64,000 nucleotides of DNA, taken from assembly GCF_902806455.1 (NCBI RefSeq), contig NZ_CADCWQ010000001.1, positions 1,550,001 to 1,614,000 on the forward strand, read 5' to 3'. Position numbers and translations under genes: made by a program. Shown here in pieces: positions 8,452-17,479 of this stretch; within the stretch, counting starts at the first letter, position 1, and the number at the start of each line of letters is the position of its first letter. The notes beneath the pieces were generated by a model that was given only the letters and a program-made list of their open reading frames with translations, did no database searches and was not told the DNA's origin. The stretch comes from Virgibacillus doumboii. Its GTDB lineage: Bacteria; Bacillota; Bacilli; Bacillales; Amphibacillaceae.

Positions 8452-8646
8452 ATGAGAATTTTCTTAGTTCTTGCATTCATGGTGACAATACTGACGATTG
8501 TATTCAGGTGGAGATACAGAATAGTAAACACCTTATTAGCCATTAGCTTTTTACGGCGTTTAGCGGTTATGATTTCGATGAATATGCCAACAATCCGTCA
8601 AAAAATCATACCTAATCTCCTCGAGTTCACTCGACCATCAAATTAA
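8452..8646 (+). CDS. Small basic membrane protein (YqgO-like position)
   Basis: 64 residues: one hydrophobic segment (residues 2-17), then a basic amphipathic region with 'RWRYRIVN', 'FLRRLAVMIS' and 'RQKIIPNL'. AAGGGTG precedes ATG 8452. Lies just before the rhomboid gene gluP where B. subtilis has the small yqgO gene. No known function; a membrane-associated helper is only a guess. Confidence 0.7.
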   Translation: MRIFLVLAFMVTILTIVFRWRYRIVNTLLAISFLRRLAVMISMNMPTIRQKIIPNLLEFTRPSN

Positions 8647-8745
8647 TAATTCATTTTACATAAGGAGCTGAAATCACAGCTCCTTTTAACTTTAGAAAGA
8701 ATTATATAAGCAATTCTGGTATGATGGGTTCAGGGAGGAACACGA

Positions 8746-10296
8746 ATGTACTTAGTTGAGCAATATAGAATGTATAAAACAGCAAACAGCCTGGTTGAAA
8801 ATGATGATTTCGGTGTGCTGTTTATTAAAGAAAATCATAAAGAAATATGGCTTGAGAAATATAAAAATAAGACATCACATGTGGTCCGTCTGGTGCACAG
8901 TGAAATTCACTGGAAGAATCATTTGAAACAGGATATAGCGGCAGTTTTTCAAAAAGCAAAAACAATGAAGCGATATTTTCTTGGTAAACATGTTGAAATA
9001 CATAATGTATATATTTCTTCCCACGCACCGGTTGATGATTGGGAAGTACTTAAAAAACCGATGCAATTAAAAGAAAGAAATCCGATAAAGATGAAAGTTT
9101 ACTATTTATCAGATGAAGATCTGGAAGAGGAACAGTCCAGACTTCAACAAGCAATTGGCAGTTCAAACATCAATTATCCGAATGAACTGTCAGAGCAGGA
9201 AATGGAAGAAAAAGTCAACTATACTATAGCAAAAATGGAGTCAATTTTTGAAAATAAAACAAAAGAAATGGAAAACGTGTTCTCCAAGGGGAAACCATTA
9301 CTAACATACTTTTTGTTGGCAATCAATATTATAATGTTTTTCATACTTGAAATAAGTGGAGACAGCAAATCAACAGGAACACTAATTCAATTTGGAGCAA
9401 AGTATAATCCGGCTATCATTGAAAACGATGAATGGTGGCGAATTATTTCGTCAATGTTTTTGCATATTGGATTTGTTCACTTATTTATGAATATGCTGGC
9501 GGTTTATTACCTGGGTGTTGCTGTTGAGCGGATATATGGCAACGTGAGATTTATTATTATCTATTTTTTGGCAGGTATTGGAGGAGGGCTTGCAAGTTTT
9601 GCATTTACCACGAACATTTCAGCAGGTGCCTCTGGTGCATTGTTCGGACTTTTTGGTGCGTTATTATTCTTTGGATTAATCCACAAACGAGTCTTTTTTC
9701 AAACGATGGGCCCAAGCTTACTTATTATCATTGGCATTAATCTAATATTTGGTTTTGTGGTTCCGCAAGTAGACAATGGGGCACATCTTGGTGGACTTGT
9801 AACCGGATTTATCGCATCAGCAATCCTGCACTTACCCGGGAAGAGAAAGTTTGGCTTACAATTCCCAGCATTCATTGTGTATGCAGGAATCATATTCGGG
9901 TTAATTACTTTCGGTATCGAAAATAATATGAATAGTACTTCCTATCAACTGATGAAATCAGAGCTGTTAAACGGCCAGGAAGAATATGAAGAAGCAGTGG
10001 AAACAGCTACGGAAGGTTTAAAAGATCCGGGTGACTTTGAAAGTCATTTGTTGTTTCAGCGCTCATATGCATACATCAGATTGGGAAAAATTGATCAGGC
10101 TGTAAACGATCTTCGAAAAACAATACAGATTAATAATGAATTTGCAGAAGCCCATTTTAACCTTGCAATTCTATATTACAATAATGGTGAACTTAACAAA
10201 GCAAAAGAACGAATTAAAAAAGCATACGAGCTCAAACCGGAAGGGAAAGACGTTCAACAATTATACGAGGAAATCACCGGTGATACGGTTGATTAA
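8746..10296 (+). CDS. gluP: Rhomboid intramembrane protease GluP (YqgP) with TPR tail
   Basis: 516 residues. Cytoplasmic N-terminal domain (1-180), six to seven membrane segments (about 185-395), then TPR repeats (about 410-510; 'YIRLGKIDQAVNDLRKTIQ', 'FAEAHFNLAILYYNNGELNKA'). The catalytic pair is intact: Ser296 in 'GASGALFG' and His347 in 'NGAHLGG'; 'HIGFVHLFMNMLAVYYLG' is the conserved TM1-2 region. In B. subtilis this protease cleaves membrane proteins such as the magnesium transporter MgtE together with FtsH. GGGAGGAAC precedes ATG. Length and domain order match B. subtilis YqgP. Confidence 0.95.
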   Translation: MYLVEQYRMYKTANSLVENDDFGVLFIKENHKEIWLEKYKNKTSHVVRLVHSEIHWKNHLKQDIAAVFQKAKTMKRYFLGKHVEIHNVYISSHAPVDDWEVLKKPMQLKERNPIKMKVYYLSDEDLEEEQSRLQQAIGSSNINYPNELSEQEMEEKVNYTIAKMESIFENKTKEMENVFSKGKPLLTYFLLAINIIMFFILEISGDSKSTGTLIQFGAKYNPAIIENDEWWRIISSMFLHIGFVHLFMNMLAVYYLGVAVERIYGNVRFIIIYFLAGIGGGLASFAFTTNISAGASGALFGLFGALLFFGLIHKRVFFQTMGPSLLIIIGINLIFGFVVPQVDNGAHLGGLVTGFIASAILHLPGKRKFGLQFPAFIVYAGIIFGLITFGIENNMNSTSYQLMKSELLNGQEEYEEAVETATEGLKDPGDFESHLLFQRSYAYIRLGKIDQAVNDLRKTIQINNEFAEAHFNLAILYYNNGELNKAKERIKKAYELKPEGKDVQQLYEEITGDTVD

Positions 10297-10329
10297 TAAA
10301 GGCTTTTTTTGATTTTTTAAAGACTTATT

Positions 10330-10360
10330 AAAAGACTCTTCCTTTTCGGGATAGTCTTTT
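10330..10360. terminator. Terminator between gluP and convergent gene
   Basis: AAAAGACT (10330-10337) pairs with AGTCTTTT (10353-10360). The right arm overlaps the stop codon of the minus-strand gene, so it can serve both. Confidence 0.65.
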
Positions 10361-11222
10361 AGTTAAAATCAGGGTATTGCTGAATCAGTTTTTCCTTTTC
10401 ACCATTTATTTCATACAAAACAAGCAAATGCTGGTTTTGTCTGTCGAACAAAACTAAGGGAATATAGCTTTTCAGTTGGTTATTCTCTATGCTTTTTGCC
10501 GCAATTATATAATTTTTATAAATCCCTTCCCACAACTGGCCGATTATTTGATTTGTTTCTTCCTGGGTGAAACTTGGAAGTGGTTCGGTGTTATATTTGT
10601 ATAAACGAGTTAGAGGAACCGTAAAATATGCTTCATTATCGATGTGAAAATAATGGATAAGCTGTTTCCATGAATATACCAATTGCTGATGTGTTGTATG
10701 TTCAAGCAATGTTGCCCATTCGGTTTCATATTCATTTTCGGGAGTTTTAAATGATTCAAGCGCAGTATTGGGAGAATCAATGACATACAATTGATCATAT
10801 GTCATCTTCTGAATACTTTTAATCTCATCATCAGGATAATGAACTTCACCATGGTGGATTGAAATGGATTGAAAAAAGGTGCTGTCCTCACTGTAGATAT
10901 TTTCCTTTATTTGAATGGTGTCTGTGTTCTCGACCCATTTGCTTCGAACACCTCTAAGGATGCCATTATTAAATAAAAGAGATGCATCCTGTCTTAAATA
11001 TAATTTCTTATCAGTTTTAGACCTGACTTTCCAGGTTATTTCGTAGGAGTCATTAGTTTTCTCAGAAATCAAATCCAGAGATGTACTTGCCTTTTTAAAG
11101 CTTGTCCCCTCATCCATTGGAAAATATGTAATCGATGGAATGGAAGTTTTCTGCCATATGAAAATAAATGCCAGCAAGCCGGCAAAAAGAATTAATACTA
11201 AGGTAGTTTTTCGTTTATTCAT
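10359..11222 (-). CDS. Membrane-anchored extracytoplasmic protein of unknown function
   Basis: 287 residues from ATG 11222. An ATG nine bases upstream (11231) is rejected because it overlaps the ribosome site AAAGGATG. Residues 6-23 form a single N-terminal anchor; no lipobox Cys. The rest is predicted outside the membrane, mixed alpha/beta, Trp/Tyr/His-rich, with no catalytic motif I recognise. It interrupts the gluP-yqgQ neighbourhood on the opposite strand, so it is an accessory gene relative to B. subtilis. Base composition is like its neighbours. Confidence 0.75.
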   Translation of the reverse strand: MNKRKTTLVLILFAGLLAFIFIWQKTSIPSITYFPMDEGTSFKKASTSLDLISEKTNDSYEITWKVRSKTDKKLYLRQDASLLFNNGILRGVRSKWVENTDTIQIKENIYSEDSTFFQSISIHHGEVHYPDDEIKSIQKMTYDQLYVIDSPNTALESFKTPENEYETEWATLLEHTTHQQLVYSWKQLIHYFHIDNEAYFTVPLTRLYKYNTEPLPSFTQEETNQIIGQLWEGIYKNYIIAAKSIENNQLKSYIPLVLFDRQNQHLLVLYEINGEKEKLIQQYPDFN

Positions 11223-11284
11223 TATAATCATCCTTTACAGACACCGCTTAAAATAGAATATATGAGGCTGGACAAAGCATTATG

Positions 11285-11383
11285 CTATTTTGGCAAGTAG
11301 GAAAGTATAAATACTTTCTTACTGCATAAGTGCAGTAAAGGCTATCTCCATTTAAAAAGCTTGGCGAAAAGCCAAGTTTTTTA
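11285..11383. other. Cluster of three hairpins ending in a terminator
   Basis: Within 100 bases there are GAAAGTA-TAAA-TACTTTC (about 11301-11318), ACTGCA-TAAG-TGCAGT (about 11321-11337), and AAGCTTGGC-GAAAA-GCCAAG followed by T6 (about 11357-11382). The last is a good rho-independent terminator. Since the upstream gene is divergent and no coding transcript enters, this could be the end of a short untranslated transcript from about 11230-11290, or simply an insulator ahead of the following promoter. It matches no riboswitch class I know. Confidence 0.5.
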
Positions 11384-11384
11384 A

Positions 11385-11414
11385 TGAATAGAATAAATTG
11401 CTCGTAACAAACTA
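11385..11414 (+). promoter_or_regulatory. Sigma-G-type forespore promoter
   Basis: TGAATA (11385-11390), 17-base spacer, CAAACTA (11408-11414), against the sigma-G pattern TGAATA / CATACTA. One mismatch, correct spacing, directly ahead of a germination-protein gene. Confidence 0.65.
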
Positions 11415-11451
11415 TTTACAGACTTCAATAATGAAATGATGGGTGAAATTA

Positions 11452-12909
11452 ATGGATAAAGAGAAACAACCTTTATTTTCTTCGTTTCAAAAAAGTGTTG
11501 ACTACATGAAAGATAGGCTAGCTGTTGATAAAAGCTTTGATGTTATATATCTGGATTTGGAATATGCCGGAAGGAACATGGCATTATTTTGTATTGATGG
11601 ATTTGCCAAAGATGAAATCCTGCACTATATCATGAAGTTATTGGCAAGCCTGGAACCCGAACAGTTGGAACCAGATCCATTAACAAAGCTGTTCAAAACA
11701 TATATTCCATATATTGAAATTGGTAAACAAAAGGATTTAAACAAAGCAGCAGACAAATTGCTGGGAGGACCGGCAGTATTAATTGTTGAGGGTCTCGATG
11801 AGATAATTATGATCGATGCCCGGACATATCCGGTAAGGTCCCCCGACGAACCGGATCTTGAAAGGGTTGTTCGCGGGGCACGGGATGGTTATGTTGAGAC
11901 AATCGTTTTCAATACTGCGCTAACAAGGAGAAGAGTTCGTGACCGTTCACTGCGTATGGAGTATATGCAGATTGGCAGAAGATCCATGACAGATATATGT
12001 TTATGCTATATTGAAGATATTGCAGATCAGGAACGTGTTGAGGACTTGAAAAGTGTTCTAAAAAAAATTGATGTTGATGGATTGCCAATGGCAGATAAAA
12101 CAGTTGAAGAGTATGTCAGCGGCCGGCACTGGAATCCATATCCTTCCGTACGATATACGGAAAGACCAGATACAGCTGCAGCCCATTTATATGAAGGGCA
12201 TGTTCTGATTATTATTGACGGATCACCGAGTGTAATGATTACGCCGGCAACTTTTTGGCATCACCTGCAGCATGCGGAAGATTATCGGCAAAAGCCTTTA
12301 ATAGGTGCATATTTACGATTCATTCGCTTTATTGCAGTATTTGCTTCGATTTTTATATTACCGCTTTATTATCTTTTTTCCGTAAATCCAGAATTTTTAC
12401 CCGCAGGTCTTGAATTTATCGGACCGTCCGAAGCGGGTACCATACCAATACTTCTTCAGTTTTATATAGCTGAAGTTGGAATTGATATGCTCAGGCTGGC
12501 GGCCATTCACACTCCATCTTCTTTGGCAACCGCTCTTGGGCTGGTTGCAGCAATCTTAATGGGGCAGGTTGCAGTAGAAGTTGGTTTGTTTTCCAGCGAG
12601 GTAGTCCTTTATTTAGCGGTTGCAGCAATCGGTACCTATACAACACCAAGCTATGAGTTGAGTATGGCAAACCGTATCATTAGAATTTTCCTCTTAACTG
12701 TAACAGGGCTGTTTGGTGCAATGGGGTATTTAGTAGGTATAACAATGTGGCTGCTGTATATAGTAAGGATGACATCGTTTAATACTGCCTTTCTTTGGCC
12801 ATTTTTACCTTTTTCATATCGTGCGTTTCGGGATGTTTTCTTGCGTTCGCCGATTCCACTTAAAAATCGAAGGCCTGCATTTTTGCACCCAAGAGACCCG
12901 GATAAATAA
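11452..12909 (+). CDS. GerA-family spore protein, SpoVAF-like
   Basis: 485 residues from ATG 11452; GTG 11443 is rejected because it is part of the ribosome site GGGTGA. N-terminal ~290 residues are the soluble GerA A-subunit domain ('PDEPDLERVVRGARDGYVE', 'NTALTRRRVRDRSLR', 'DVDGLPMADKT', 'WNPYPSVRYTERPD'), then about five membrane segments with 'SPSVMITPATF' before them and 'TYTTPSYELSMANRI' within. The motifs are closest to SpoVAF, the GerA homologue of the spoVA operon that helps release dipicolinate during germination. Here it stands alone between gluP and yqgQ, behind a sigma-G-like promoter and closed by a terminator; no B or C germinant-receptor subunit follows. Confidence 0.85.
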   Translation: MDKEKQPLFSSFQKSVDYMKDRLAVDKSFDVIYLDLEYAGRNMALFCIDGFAKDEILHYIMKLLASLEPEQLEPDPLTKLFKTYIPYIEIGKQKDLNKAADKLLGGPAVLIVEGLDEIIMIDARTYPVRSPDEPDLERVVRGARDGYVETIVFNTALTRRRVRDRSLRMEYMQIGRRSMTDICLCYIEDIADQERVEDLKSVLKKIDVDGLPMADKTVEEYVSGRHWNPYPSVRYTERPDTAAAHLYEGHVLIIIDGSPSVMITPATFWHHLQHAEDYRQKPLIGAYLRFIRFIAVFASIFILPLYYLFSVNPEFLPAGLEFIGPSEAGTIPILLQFYIAEVGIDMLRLAAIHTPSSLATALGLVAAILMGQVAVEVGLFSSEVVLYLAVAAIGTYTTPSYELSMANRIIRIFLLTVTGLFGAMGYLVGITMWLLYIVRMTSFNTAFLWPFLPFSYRAFRDVFLRSPIPLKNRRPAFLHPRDPDK

Positions 12910-12926
12910 ATTATCCGGGTTTTTTG
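12897..12926 (+). terminator. Terminator of the SpoVAF-like gene
   Basis: CCCGGATAA (12897-12905) pairs with TTATCCGGG (12911-12919), then seven T. The left arm is inside the last codons of the gene. Confidence 0.92.
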
Positions 12927-13024
12927 CATCGAGCAACAACGCTCAGTGATCAGTGTAAGTATACATCGGGCTTAGTTCTTCCGATTTACTAATGGATTTG
13001 GTATAATAATATATGGTGATTTTA

Positions 13025-13237
13025 ATGAATACTGTTTATGATGTACAACAACTTCTGAAAAGATTTGGGACAATTATATATATTGGTGACCGATTAGCGG
13101 ATCTGGAGTTAATGGAAGAGGAAATTAAAGAACTATATCAGGCACAATGCATTGTTACGAAAGATTATCAGATGGCTGTTTTAGTCCTACGGCAAGAGGC
13201 AGCCCGCATTCGTGATAAAAGAGGGGCGAATTCCTAA
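13025..13237 (+). CDS. yqgQ: Conserved small protein YqgQ
   Basis: 70 residues from ATG 13025 ('MNTVYDVQQLLKRFG'), very close in opening and pattern to B. subtilis YqgQ. Helical, charged, with Glu-rich 'ADLELMEEEIKELYQAQCI'. Its stop overlaps the ATG of glcK by one base, so translation is coupled. DUF910 family; structure known as a small helical bundle but function unknown. An in-frame ATG at 13013 lacks a ribosome site. Confidence 0.92.
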   Translation: MNTVYDVQQLLKRFGTIIYIGDRLADLELMEEEIKELYQAQCIVTKDYQMAVLVLRQEAARIRDKRGANS

Positions 13238-14208
13238 TGGAAAAAAATATTATAGGGATAGACGTCGGAGGTACCACAGTAAAAATCGGCATAATTAATA
13301 ACGACGGGAATATTCTGGATAAGTGGGAGATACCAACCAATAAGGCCGATAATGGTGCTTTTATTCTTACTGACATATGGAATTCAATAAATCAAAAAAT
13401 AGCAGCAGGTCAATTGCAAAAAGATGACATTGCCGGTATAGGAGTAGGTGCTCCGGGTTTTATTGAAGAGGAAACAGGCAACGTATATGAAGCGGTTAAT
13501 ATTGGCTGGAAAAATATTGAAATGGCGCGGGAACTGAAAACCATCTCCGGATTGCCGGTATTTGTTCAAAACGATGCAAATATAGCAGTTTTGGGTGAAA
13601 ACTGGAAGGGTGCCGGAGACCAGTCCAAGAACCTGATTGCAATTACACTAGGTACAGGAGTTGGTGGTGGGATTATCGCCAATGGAACCATTTTGAATGG
13701 TGAAAATGGCACTGCAGGTGAAATCGGTCATATTACGGTAGATCCAGAGGGTTATCCATGCAACTGCGGCCGTGAGGGTTGTCTGGAAACTATTTGCTCG
13801 GCAACAGGGATGGTCCGCCAGGCAATGAATAAAATAGACCAGCATCCGGACAGTACGTTGGCATCCTTGTATCGTAAAAATGGAAATATCACGACGAAGG
13901 ATATTTTTGATCTGGCAAAAAATGATGAAACACATTGCAAGGATATTATCGAGCACACTGCGGATGTTCTTGGATTTGTTATTGCCAATCTTGCTACACT
14001 GGTTAACCCTTCAAAAATTCTTATTGGTGGAGGAGTATCAAAAGCCGGTGATCAGTTTATAGACATGATTGATAATTATTTCTGCAAATATGCCTTAAAA
14101 AGAGTTAGTGACGTATGTGACGTAAAAATTGCGCAGCTTGGAAATGATGCAGGTATAATTGGTGCTGCATTTCTGGTAAAACAGAAGCTTGAAAACATTA
14201 CATTTTAG
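13237..14208 (+). CDS. glcK: ROK-family glucokinase
   Basis: Phosphorylates glucose to glucose-6-phosphate with ATP in the cytoplasm. 323 residues. Actin-fold ATP loop 'GIDVGGTTVKIG' near residue 6, 'GIGVGAPGFI', catalytic Asp in 'VFVQNDANIA', phosphate motif 'LGTGVGGGII', the ROK zinc site 'CNCGREGCLE' (Cys175, Cys177, Cys182) with His in 'EIGHITV', and 'ILIGGGVSKAG' near the C-terminus. Complete and normal length. Coupled to yqgQ as in B. subtilis. Confidence 0.96.
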   Translation: MEKNIIGIDVGGTTVKIGIINNDGNILDKWEIPTNKADNGAFILTDIWNSINQKIAAGQLQKDDIAGIGVGAPGFIEEETGNVYEAVNIGWKNIEMARELKTISGLPVFVQNDANIAVLGENWKGAGDQSKNLIAITLGTGVGGGIIANGTILNGENGTAGEIGHITVDPEGYPCNCGREGCLETICSATGMVRQAMNKIDQHPDSTLASLYRKNGNITTKDIFDLAKNDETHCKDIIEHTADVLGFVIANLATLVNPSKILIGGGVSKAGDQFIDMIDNYFCKYALKRVSDVCDVKIAQLGNDAGIIGAAFLVKQKLENITF

Positions 14209-14424
14209 GCTTTACTTTTTGTCGGTTTTCTATTAATATAATATATTCTCAATCAATTAAATCGATAAAAAAAGAAATAAAAATTCTATGAAACTTTTTG
14301 TTATAGAAAAACGTCATATAGTAATATAGGCAAATTCCCAGTTTTAAAAATAATGGTACGGGAATAAGCTTATATGAATAGTATTGTCAGAGTAATATGT
14401 TTTTAATGGCAGGAGGAACCAAAG

Positions 14425-16359
14425 ATGAACTTAAAACGAGTTAAAATGCCTCTTTTTATAATCGCTACTTTGTTATTCGGCATTAAAACTTATGTGATAT
14501 ATCGGTTTTTATTTCATATTGAATTAGAAAACTCAATGCAGGAACTAATATTATTTATCAATCCATTTGTATCAGCCTTTTTGGTTTTTGCTGTAAGTGT
14601 CTGGTTCAGGAAACAATCAACGCAGATGAAGTTTTTACGTTATACAACCCTGATTGGAACACTTATTGTATACTTTAACCTGGTATTTTATCGCTCATTC
14701 AGTGATTTCATTACAATTCCGCAGCTTTTCCAGGCAAGCAATATGGGTGATTTGGGGTCAAGTATACTGACATTAATTGAAGTATATGACATACTGCTCT
14801 TTGCTGATGTTGCTATTGTCTGGTATTTGAGTAAGAAAGTACCGGAAGCAATGTCGGTAAGTTATCAAAAGAGCGGAAGAGTTTTTGCTCTGGCCATGTC
14901 ATTTATGCTGCTTGCAGGTAACTTTTTCCTGGCAGAAATGGAACGCCCGCAACTGTTCACCCGGGCATTTGACCGTGAGTATTTGGTGAAAAATATTGGA
15001 TTGTTCAATTATCATCTGTATGATCTTGCTGTTCACTCAAAAGTAAAAACGCAGCGTGTATTTGCAGATGGGAATGAACTGCCGGATATTAAGGAATACG
15101 TCAATGAAAATGTAAAAAGTGATGAAAAATCACCGTTATTCGGTATTGCAGAAGATAAAAACTTAATCTTTATTTCTGCGGAATCTATTCAAAGTTTTGT
15201 TATTAATAACAAAGTGAACGGGCAGGAGATTACGCCGTTTCTAAACAGTTTGACAAAAGATGATAGCACATATTATTTTGAAAACTTTTATCATCAGACA
15301 AAACAGGGAAAAACATCTGATTCAGAATTCCTGACAGAGAATTCACTTTACCCGCTGTCCAGAGGTGCAGTTTTCTTTACGCATGGACAAAATGAATATA
15401 ATGGAATGCCTGAGATTTTAAACGAAGAAGGCTATTACACGTCCGTTTTCCATGCAAACAATAAGAGCTTCTGGAATCGTGATCAAATGTATAACTCATT
15501 AGGATATGATCACTTTTATGGTGAAGGAGCATATGAAGTCAATAAAGAAAATTCAATTGGATGGGGTTTGAAAGACAAACCGTTCTTTGAACAGTCCATC
15601 AAATATTTGCAAAACATGGAAGAGCCGTTTTATACAAAATTTATCACGCTAACAAACCATTTCCCGTTTGATTTGAGTGAAGAGGACAGTTCGATTGAAG
15701 AATTCGATTCAAATTCAAATACGCTTAACAATTATTTCCCAACGGTAAGATATATGGATGAAGCTATTGAGCAGTTCTTCAATCAGTTAAAACAGTCAGG
15801 AATATATAAAGATTCGATCATTGTAATAATGGGTGACCATTATGGAATAAGTGAAAACCATGATAAAGCGATGAGCTATTATCTGGGCAAAGAAGAAATA
15901 ACTCCATATGATCATGTCCAATTGCAGCGAGTACCAATGTTTATCCATATTCCTGGACACGAAAATGGCAAGGTAATGTCAAAAGTATCTGGTCAGATTG
16001 ATGTTAAACCAACATTATTGCACATGCTCGGTGTATCCACAGAAGATGACATTTACTTCGGTAATGATTTATTTGTTGATGACCGCAAAGGCTTTGTTGC
16101 ACTACGAAATGGAGATTTTATCAGTGAGAAGTATATATCAACCAGTGGTCAATGCTATAATCGCAAAACCGGAGAACCAATTGAAGCTGATACAACCAAT
16201 GGAGATAAAGCCGAAAATCCATGTGAGCCTATAACCAAACAGGTGGAAAAAGAATTGGGGTACTCTGATGACATTATATACGGAGACTTGTTCCGATTCA
16301 TGGATTTTGGTGATGATGAAGTTGTCAATGAAGATAAAAATGAAGCTAAAAGCAAATAG
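14425..16359 (+). CDS. yqgS: Lipoteichoic acid synthase family protein (YqgS-like)
   Basis: Membrane enzyme that polymerises glycerol-phosphate onto a lipid anchor, or primes that chain. 644 residues: five membrane segments in the first ~195, then an extracellular sulfatase-fold domain. The catalytic Thr297 lies in 'QGKTSDSEF', exactly as in LtaS; metal ligands are visible in 'FISAESIQ' and 'MGDHYGISENHD'. The C-terminal tail is acidic. GGAGG precedes ATG 14425. Position after glcK is that of yqgS in B. subtilis, one of four LtaS paralogues there; which role (synthase or primase) it plays cannot be read from sequence. Confidence 0.93.
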   Translation: MNLKRVKMPLFIIATLLFGIKTYVIYRFLFHIELENSMQELILFINPFVSAFLVFAVSVWFRKQSTQMKFLRYTTLIGTLIVYFNLVFYRSFSDFITIPQLFQASNMGDLGSSILTLIEVYDILLFADVAIVWYLSKKVPEAMSVSYQKSGRVFALAMSFMLLAGNFFLAEMERPQLFTRAFDREYLVKNIGLFNYHLYDLAVHSKVKTQRVFADGNELPDIKEYVNENVKSDEKSPLFGIAEDKNLIFISAESIQSFVINNKVNGQEITPFLNSLTKDDSTYYFENFYHQTKQGKTSDSEFLTENSLYPLSRGAVFFTHGQNEYNGMPEILNEEGYYTSVFHANNKSFWNRDQMYNSLGYDHFYGEGAYEVNKENSIGWGLKDKPFFEQSIKYLQNMEEPFYTKFITLTNHFPFDLSEEDSSIEEFDSNSNTLNNYFPTVRYMDEAIEQFFNQLKQSGIYKDSIIVIMGDHYGISENHDKAMSYYLGKEEITPYDHVQLQRVPMFIHIPGHENGKVMSKVSGQIDVKPTLLHMLGVSTEDDIYFGNDLFVDDRKGFVALRNGDFISEKYISTSGQCYNRKTGEPIEADTTNGDKAENPCEPITKQVEKELGYSDDIIYGDLFRFMDFGDDEVVNEDKNEAKSK

Positions 16360-16372
16360 TAAACACAAAATG

Positions 16373-16399
16373 GGCTGGTCACATGATATGTGACCAGCC
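16373..16399 (+). terminator. Terminator of yqgS
   Basis: GGCTGGTCACAT (16373-16384) pairs with ATGTGACCAGCC (16388-16399), followed by a T-rich stretch. Confidence 0.85.
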
Positions 16400-16424
16400 T
16401 TTATACTTTTGTCCTGACCTCATA

Positions 16425-16454
16425 AAAAAACTAACTTATATAAGTTAGTTTTTT
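16425..16454 (-). terminator. Terminator of yqgW
   Basis: AAAAAACTAACTTAT pairs with ATAAGTTAGTTTTTT with no loop spacer beyond the centre. It lies just past the stop of the minus-strand gene yqgW and has the T-run on that strand. Confidence 0.75.
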
Positions 16455-16460
16455 GATTCA

Positions 16461-16628
16461 TTACATATTTCCAATTTCGTGTATGATGGTCATTATGGAA
16501 AAGAAACCAAATGTCAATGCTGCAACTGCTGAAAACCCAAGAGCAAAAATATTTTTAATCTTTAATTGACGGATTACTGATACTACCGCTAACAGAGCAA
16601 CAATCAAAAGAATAATTGCTAATACCAT
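16461..16628 (-). CDS. yqgW: DUF2759 small membrane protein YqgW
   Basis: A short gene of 55 residues. It begins 'MVLAIILLIVALLAVVSVI' (first membrane segment), then a basic turn 'RQLKIKNIFALG' and a second segment 'AALTFGFFSIMTII'. This two-helix pattern is that of the DUF2759 family, and the position beside yqgX matches yqgW. AAGGAGG lies upstream of the ATG at 16628, with a somewhat long spacer of about 11. Function unknown. Confidence 0.85.
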   Translation of the reverse strand: MVLAIILLIVALLAVVSVIRQLKIKNIFALGFSAVAALTFGFFSIMTIIHEIGNM

Positions 16629-16801
16629 GTTCTAAACAACCTCCTTGTGATCCTTCCTGATTCCGGAATATTATACTTAAATTCTTATTTGTATTATTAT
16701 GTAACAAACGCTTTCCTATTATTATTTTAAAGTATAAAATTGGTTTTGTCGAGTTATATCAAAGTTAAATTTATGAACAATTTTTATAGTACGGAGGGAA
16801 A

Positions 16802-17428
16802 ATGATGAAAGTAAAAAGTATGTCACTCGGACCATTGGGAACCAATTGTTATATCATTCATAACAGTAATGAAGCAATCATAGTTGATCCAGGTGGTGAA
16901 CCAGAGAAGGTTATTTCTTATTTGGATGATGAGGGGCTTAAGCCAAATGCTATTTTGTTAACACATGCCCATTTCGACCATATTGGTGGGGTTGATAAAT
17001 TAAGAACACATTTTGCAGTTGACGTTTACATCCATGAAAAGGAAGATGAATGGTTAAATGATCCAGCCTTAAATGGCTCGCTGTTGTTTATAGGGAGTGA
17101 AATTGCAACTAAAAACGCTGAACATTACTTGGTTCCAGGTACCGTGAAGCTCCATACGATATCATTTGAAGTGATTCACACTCCGGGACATTCACCGGGA
17201 AGTGTCAGTTTTATTTTTCATGATGAGGCTTTTGTAATAGGTGGAGACGTCTTATTTAACAGAGGAATTGGACGAACAGACTTGCCTGGCGGTGATATCA
17301 AAGAACTGGAAAGCAGTATCCGCAATGGGCTGTATACCTTATCTGATCATTTTACGGTATTTCCAGGGCATGGTCCTAAAACAACTATTGCTGAGGAGAA
17401 GCAGCATAACCCATTTTTCCCATATTAA
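16802..17428 (+). CDS. yqgX: Metallo-beta-lactamase-fold hydrolase (glyoxalase II-like)
   Basis: 208 residues. The dinuclear metal site is complete: His55, His57, Asp59, His60 in 'THAHFDHIGG', His in 'HTPGHSPGS', Asp in 'FVIGGDVLF' and His in 'VFPGHGPKT'. This is the layout of small glyoxalase-II-type thioesterases; B. subtilis YqgX has been linked to bacillithiol-dependent methylglyoxal handling. GGAGGG precedes two tandem ATG codons (16802, 16805). Ends just before a repeat element. Confidence 0.92.
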   Translation: MMKVKSMSLGPLGTNCYIIHNSNEAIIVDPGGEPEKVISYLDDEGLKPNAILLTHAHFDHIGGVDKLRTHFAVDVYIHEKEDEWLNDPALNGSLLFIGSEIATKNAEHYLVPGTVKLHTISFEVIHTPGHSPGSVSFIFHDEAFVIGGDVLFNRGIGRTDLPGGDIKELESSIRNGLYTLSDHFTVFPGHGPKTTIAEEKQHNPFFPY

Positions 17429-17479
17429 TAAACATATATATCCTTCCCGTTAGTATTGCTGTTTTTATTTTTCACAGTT

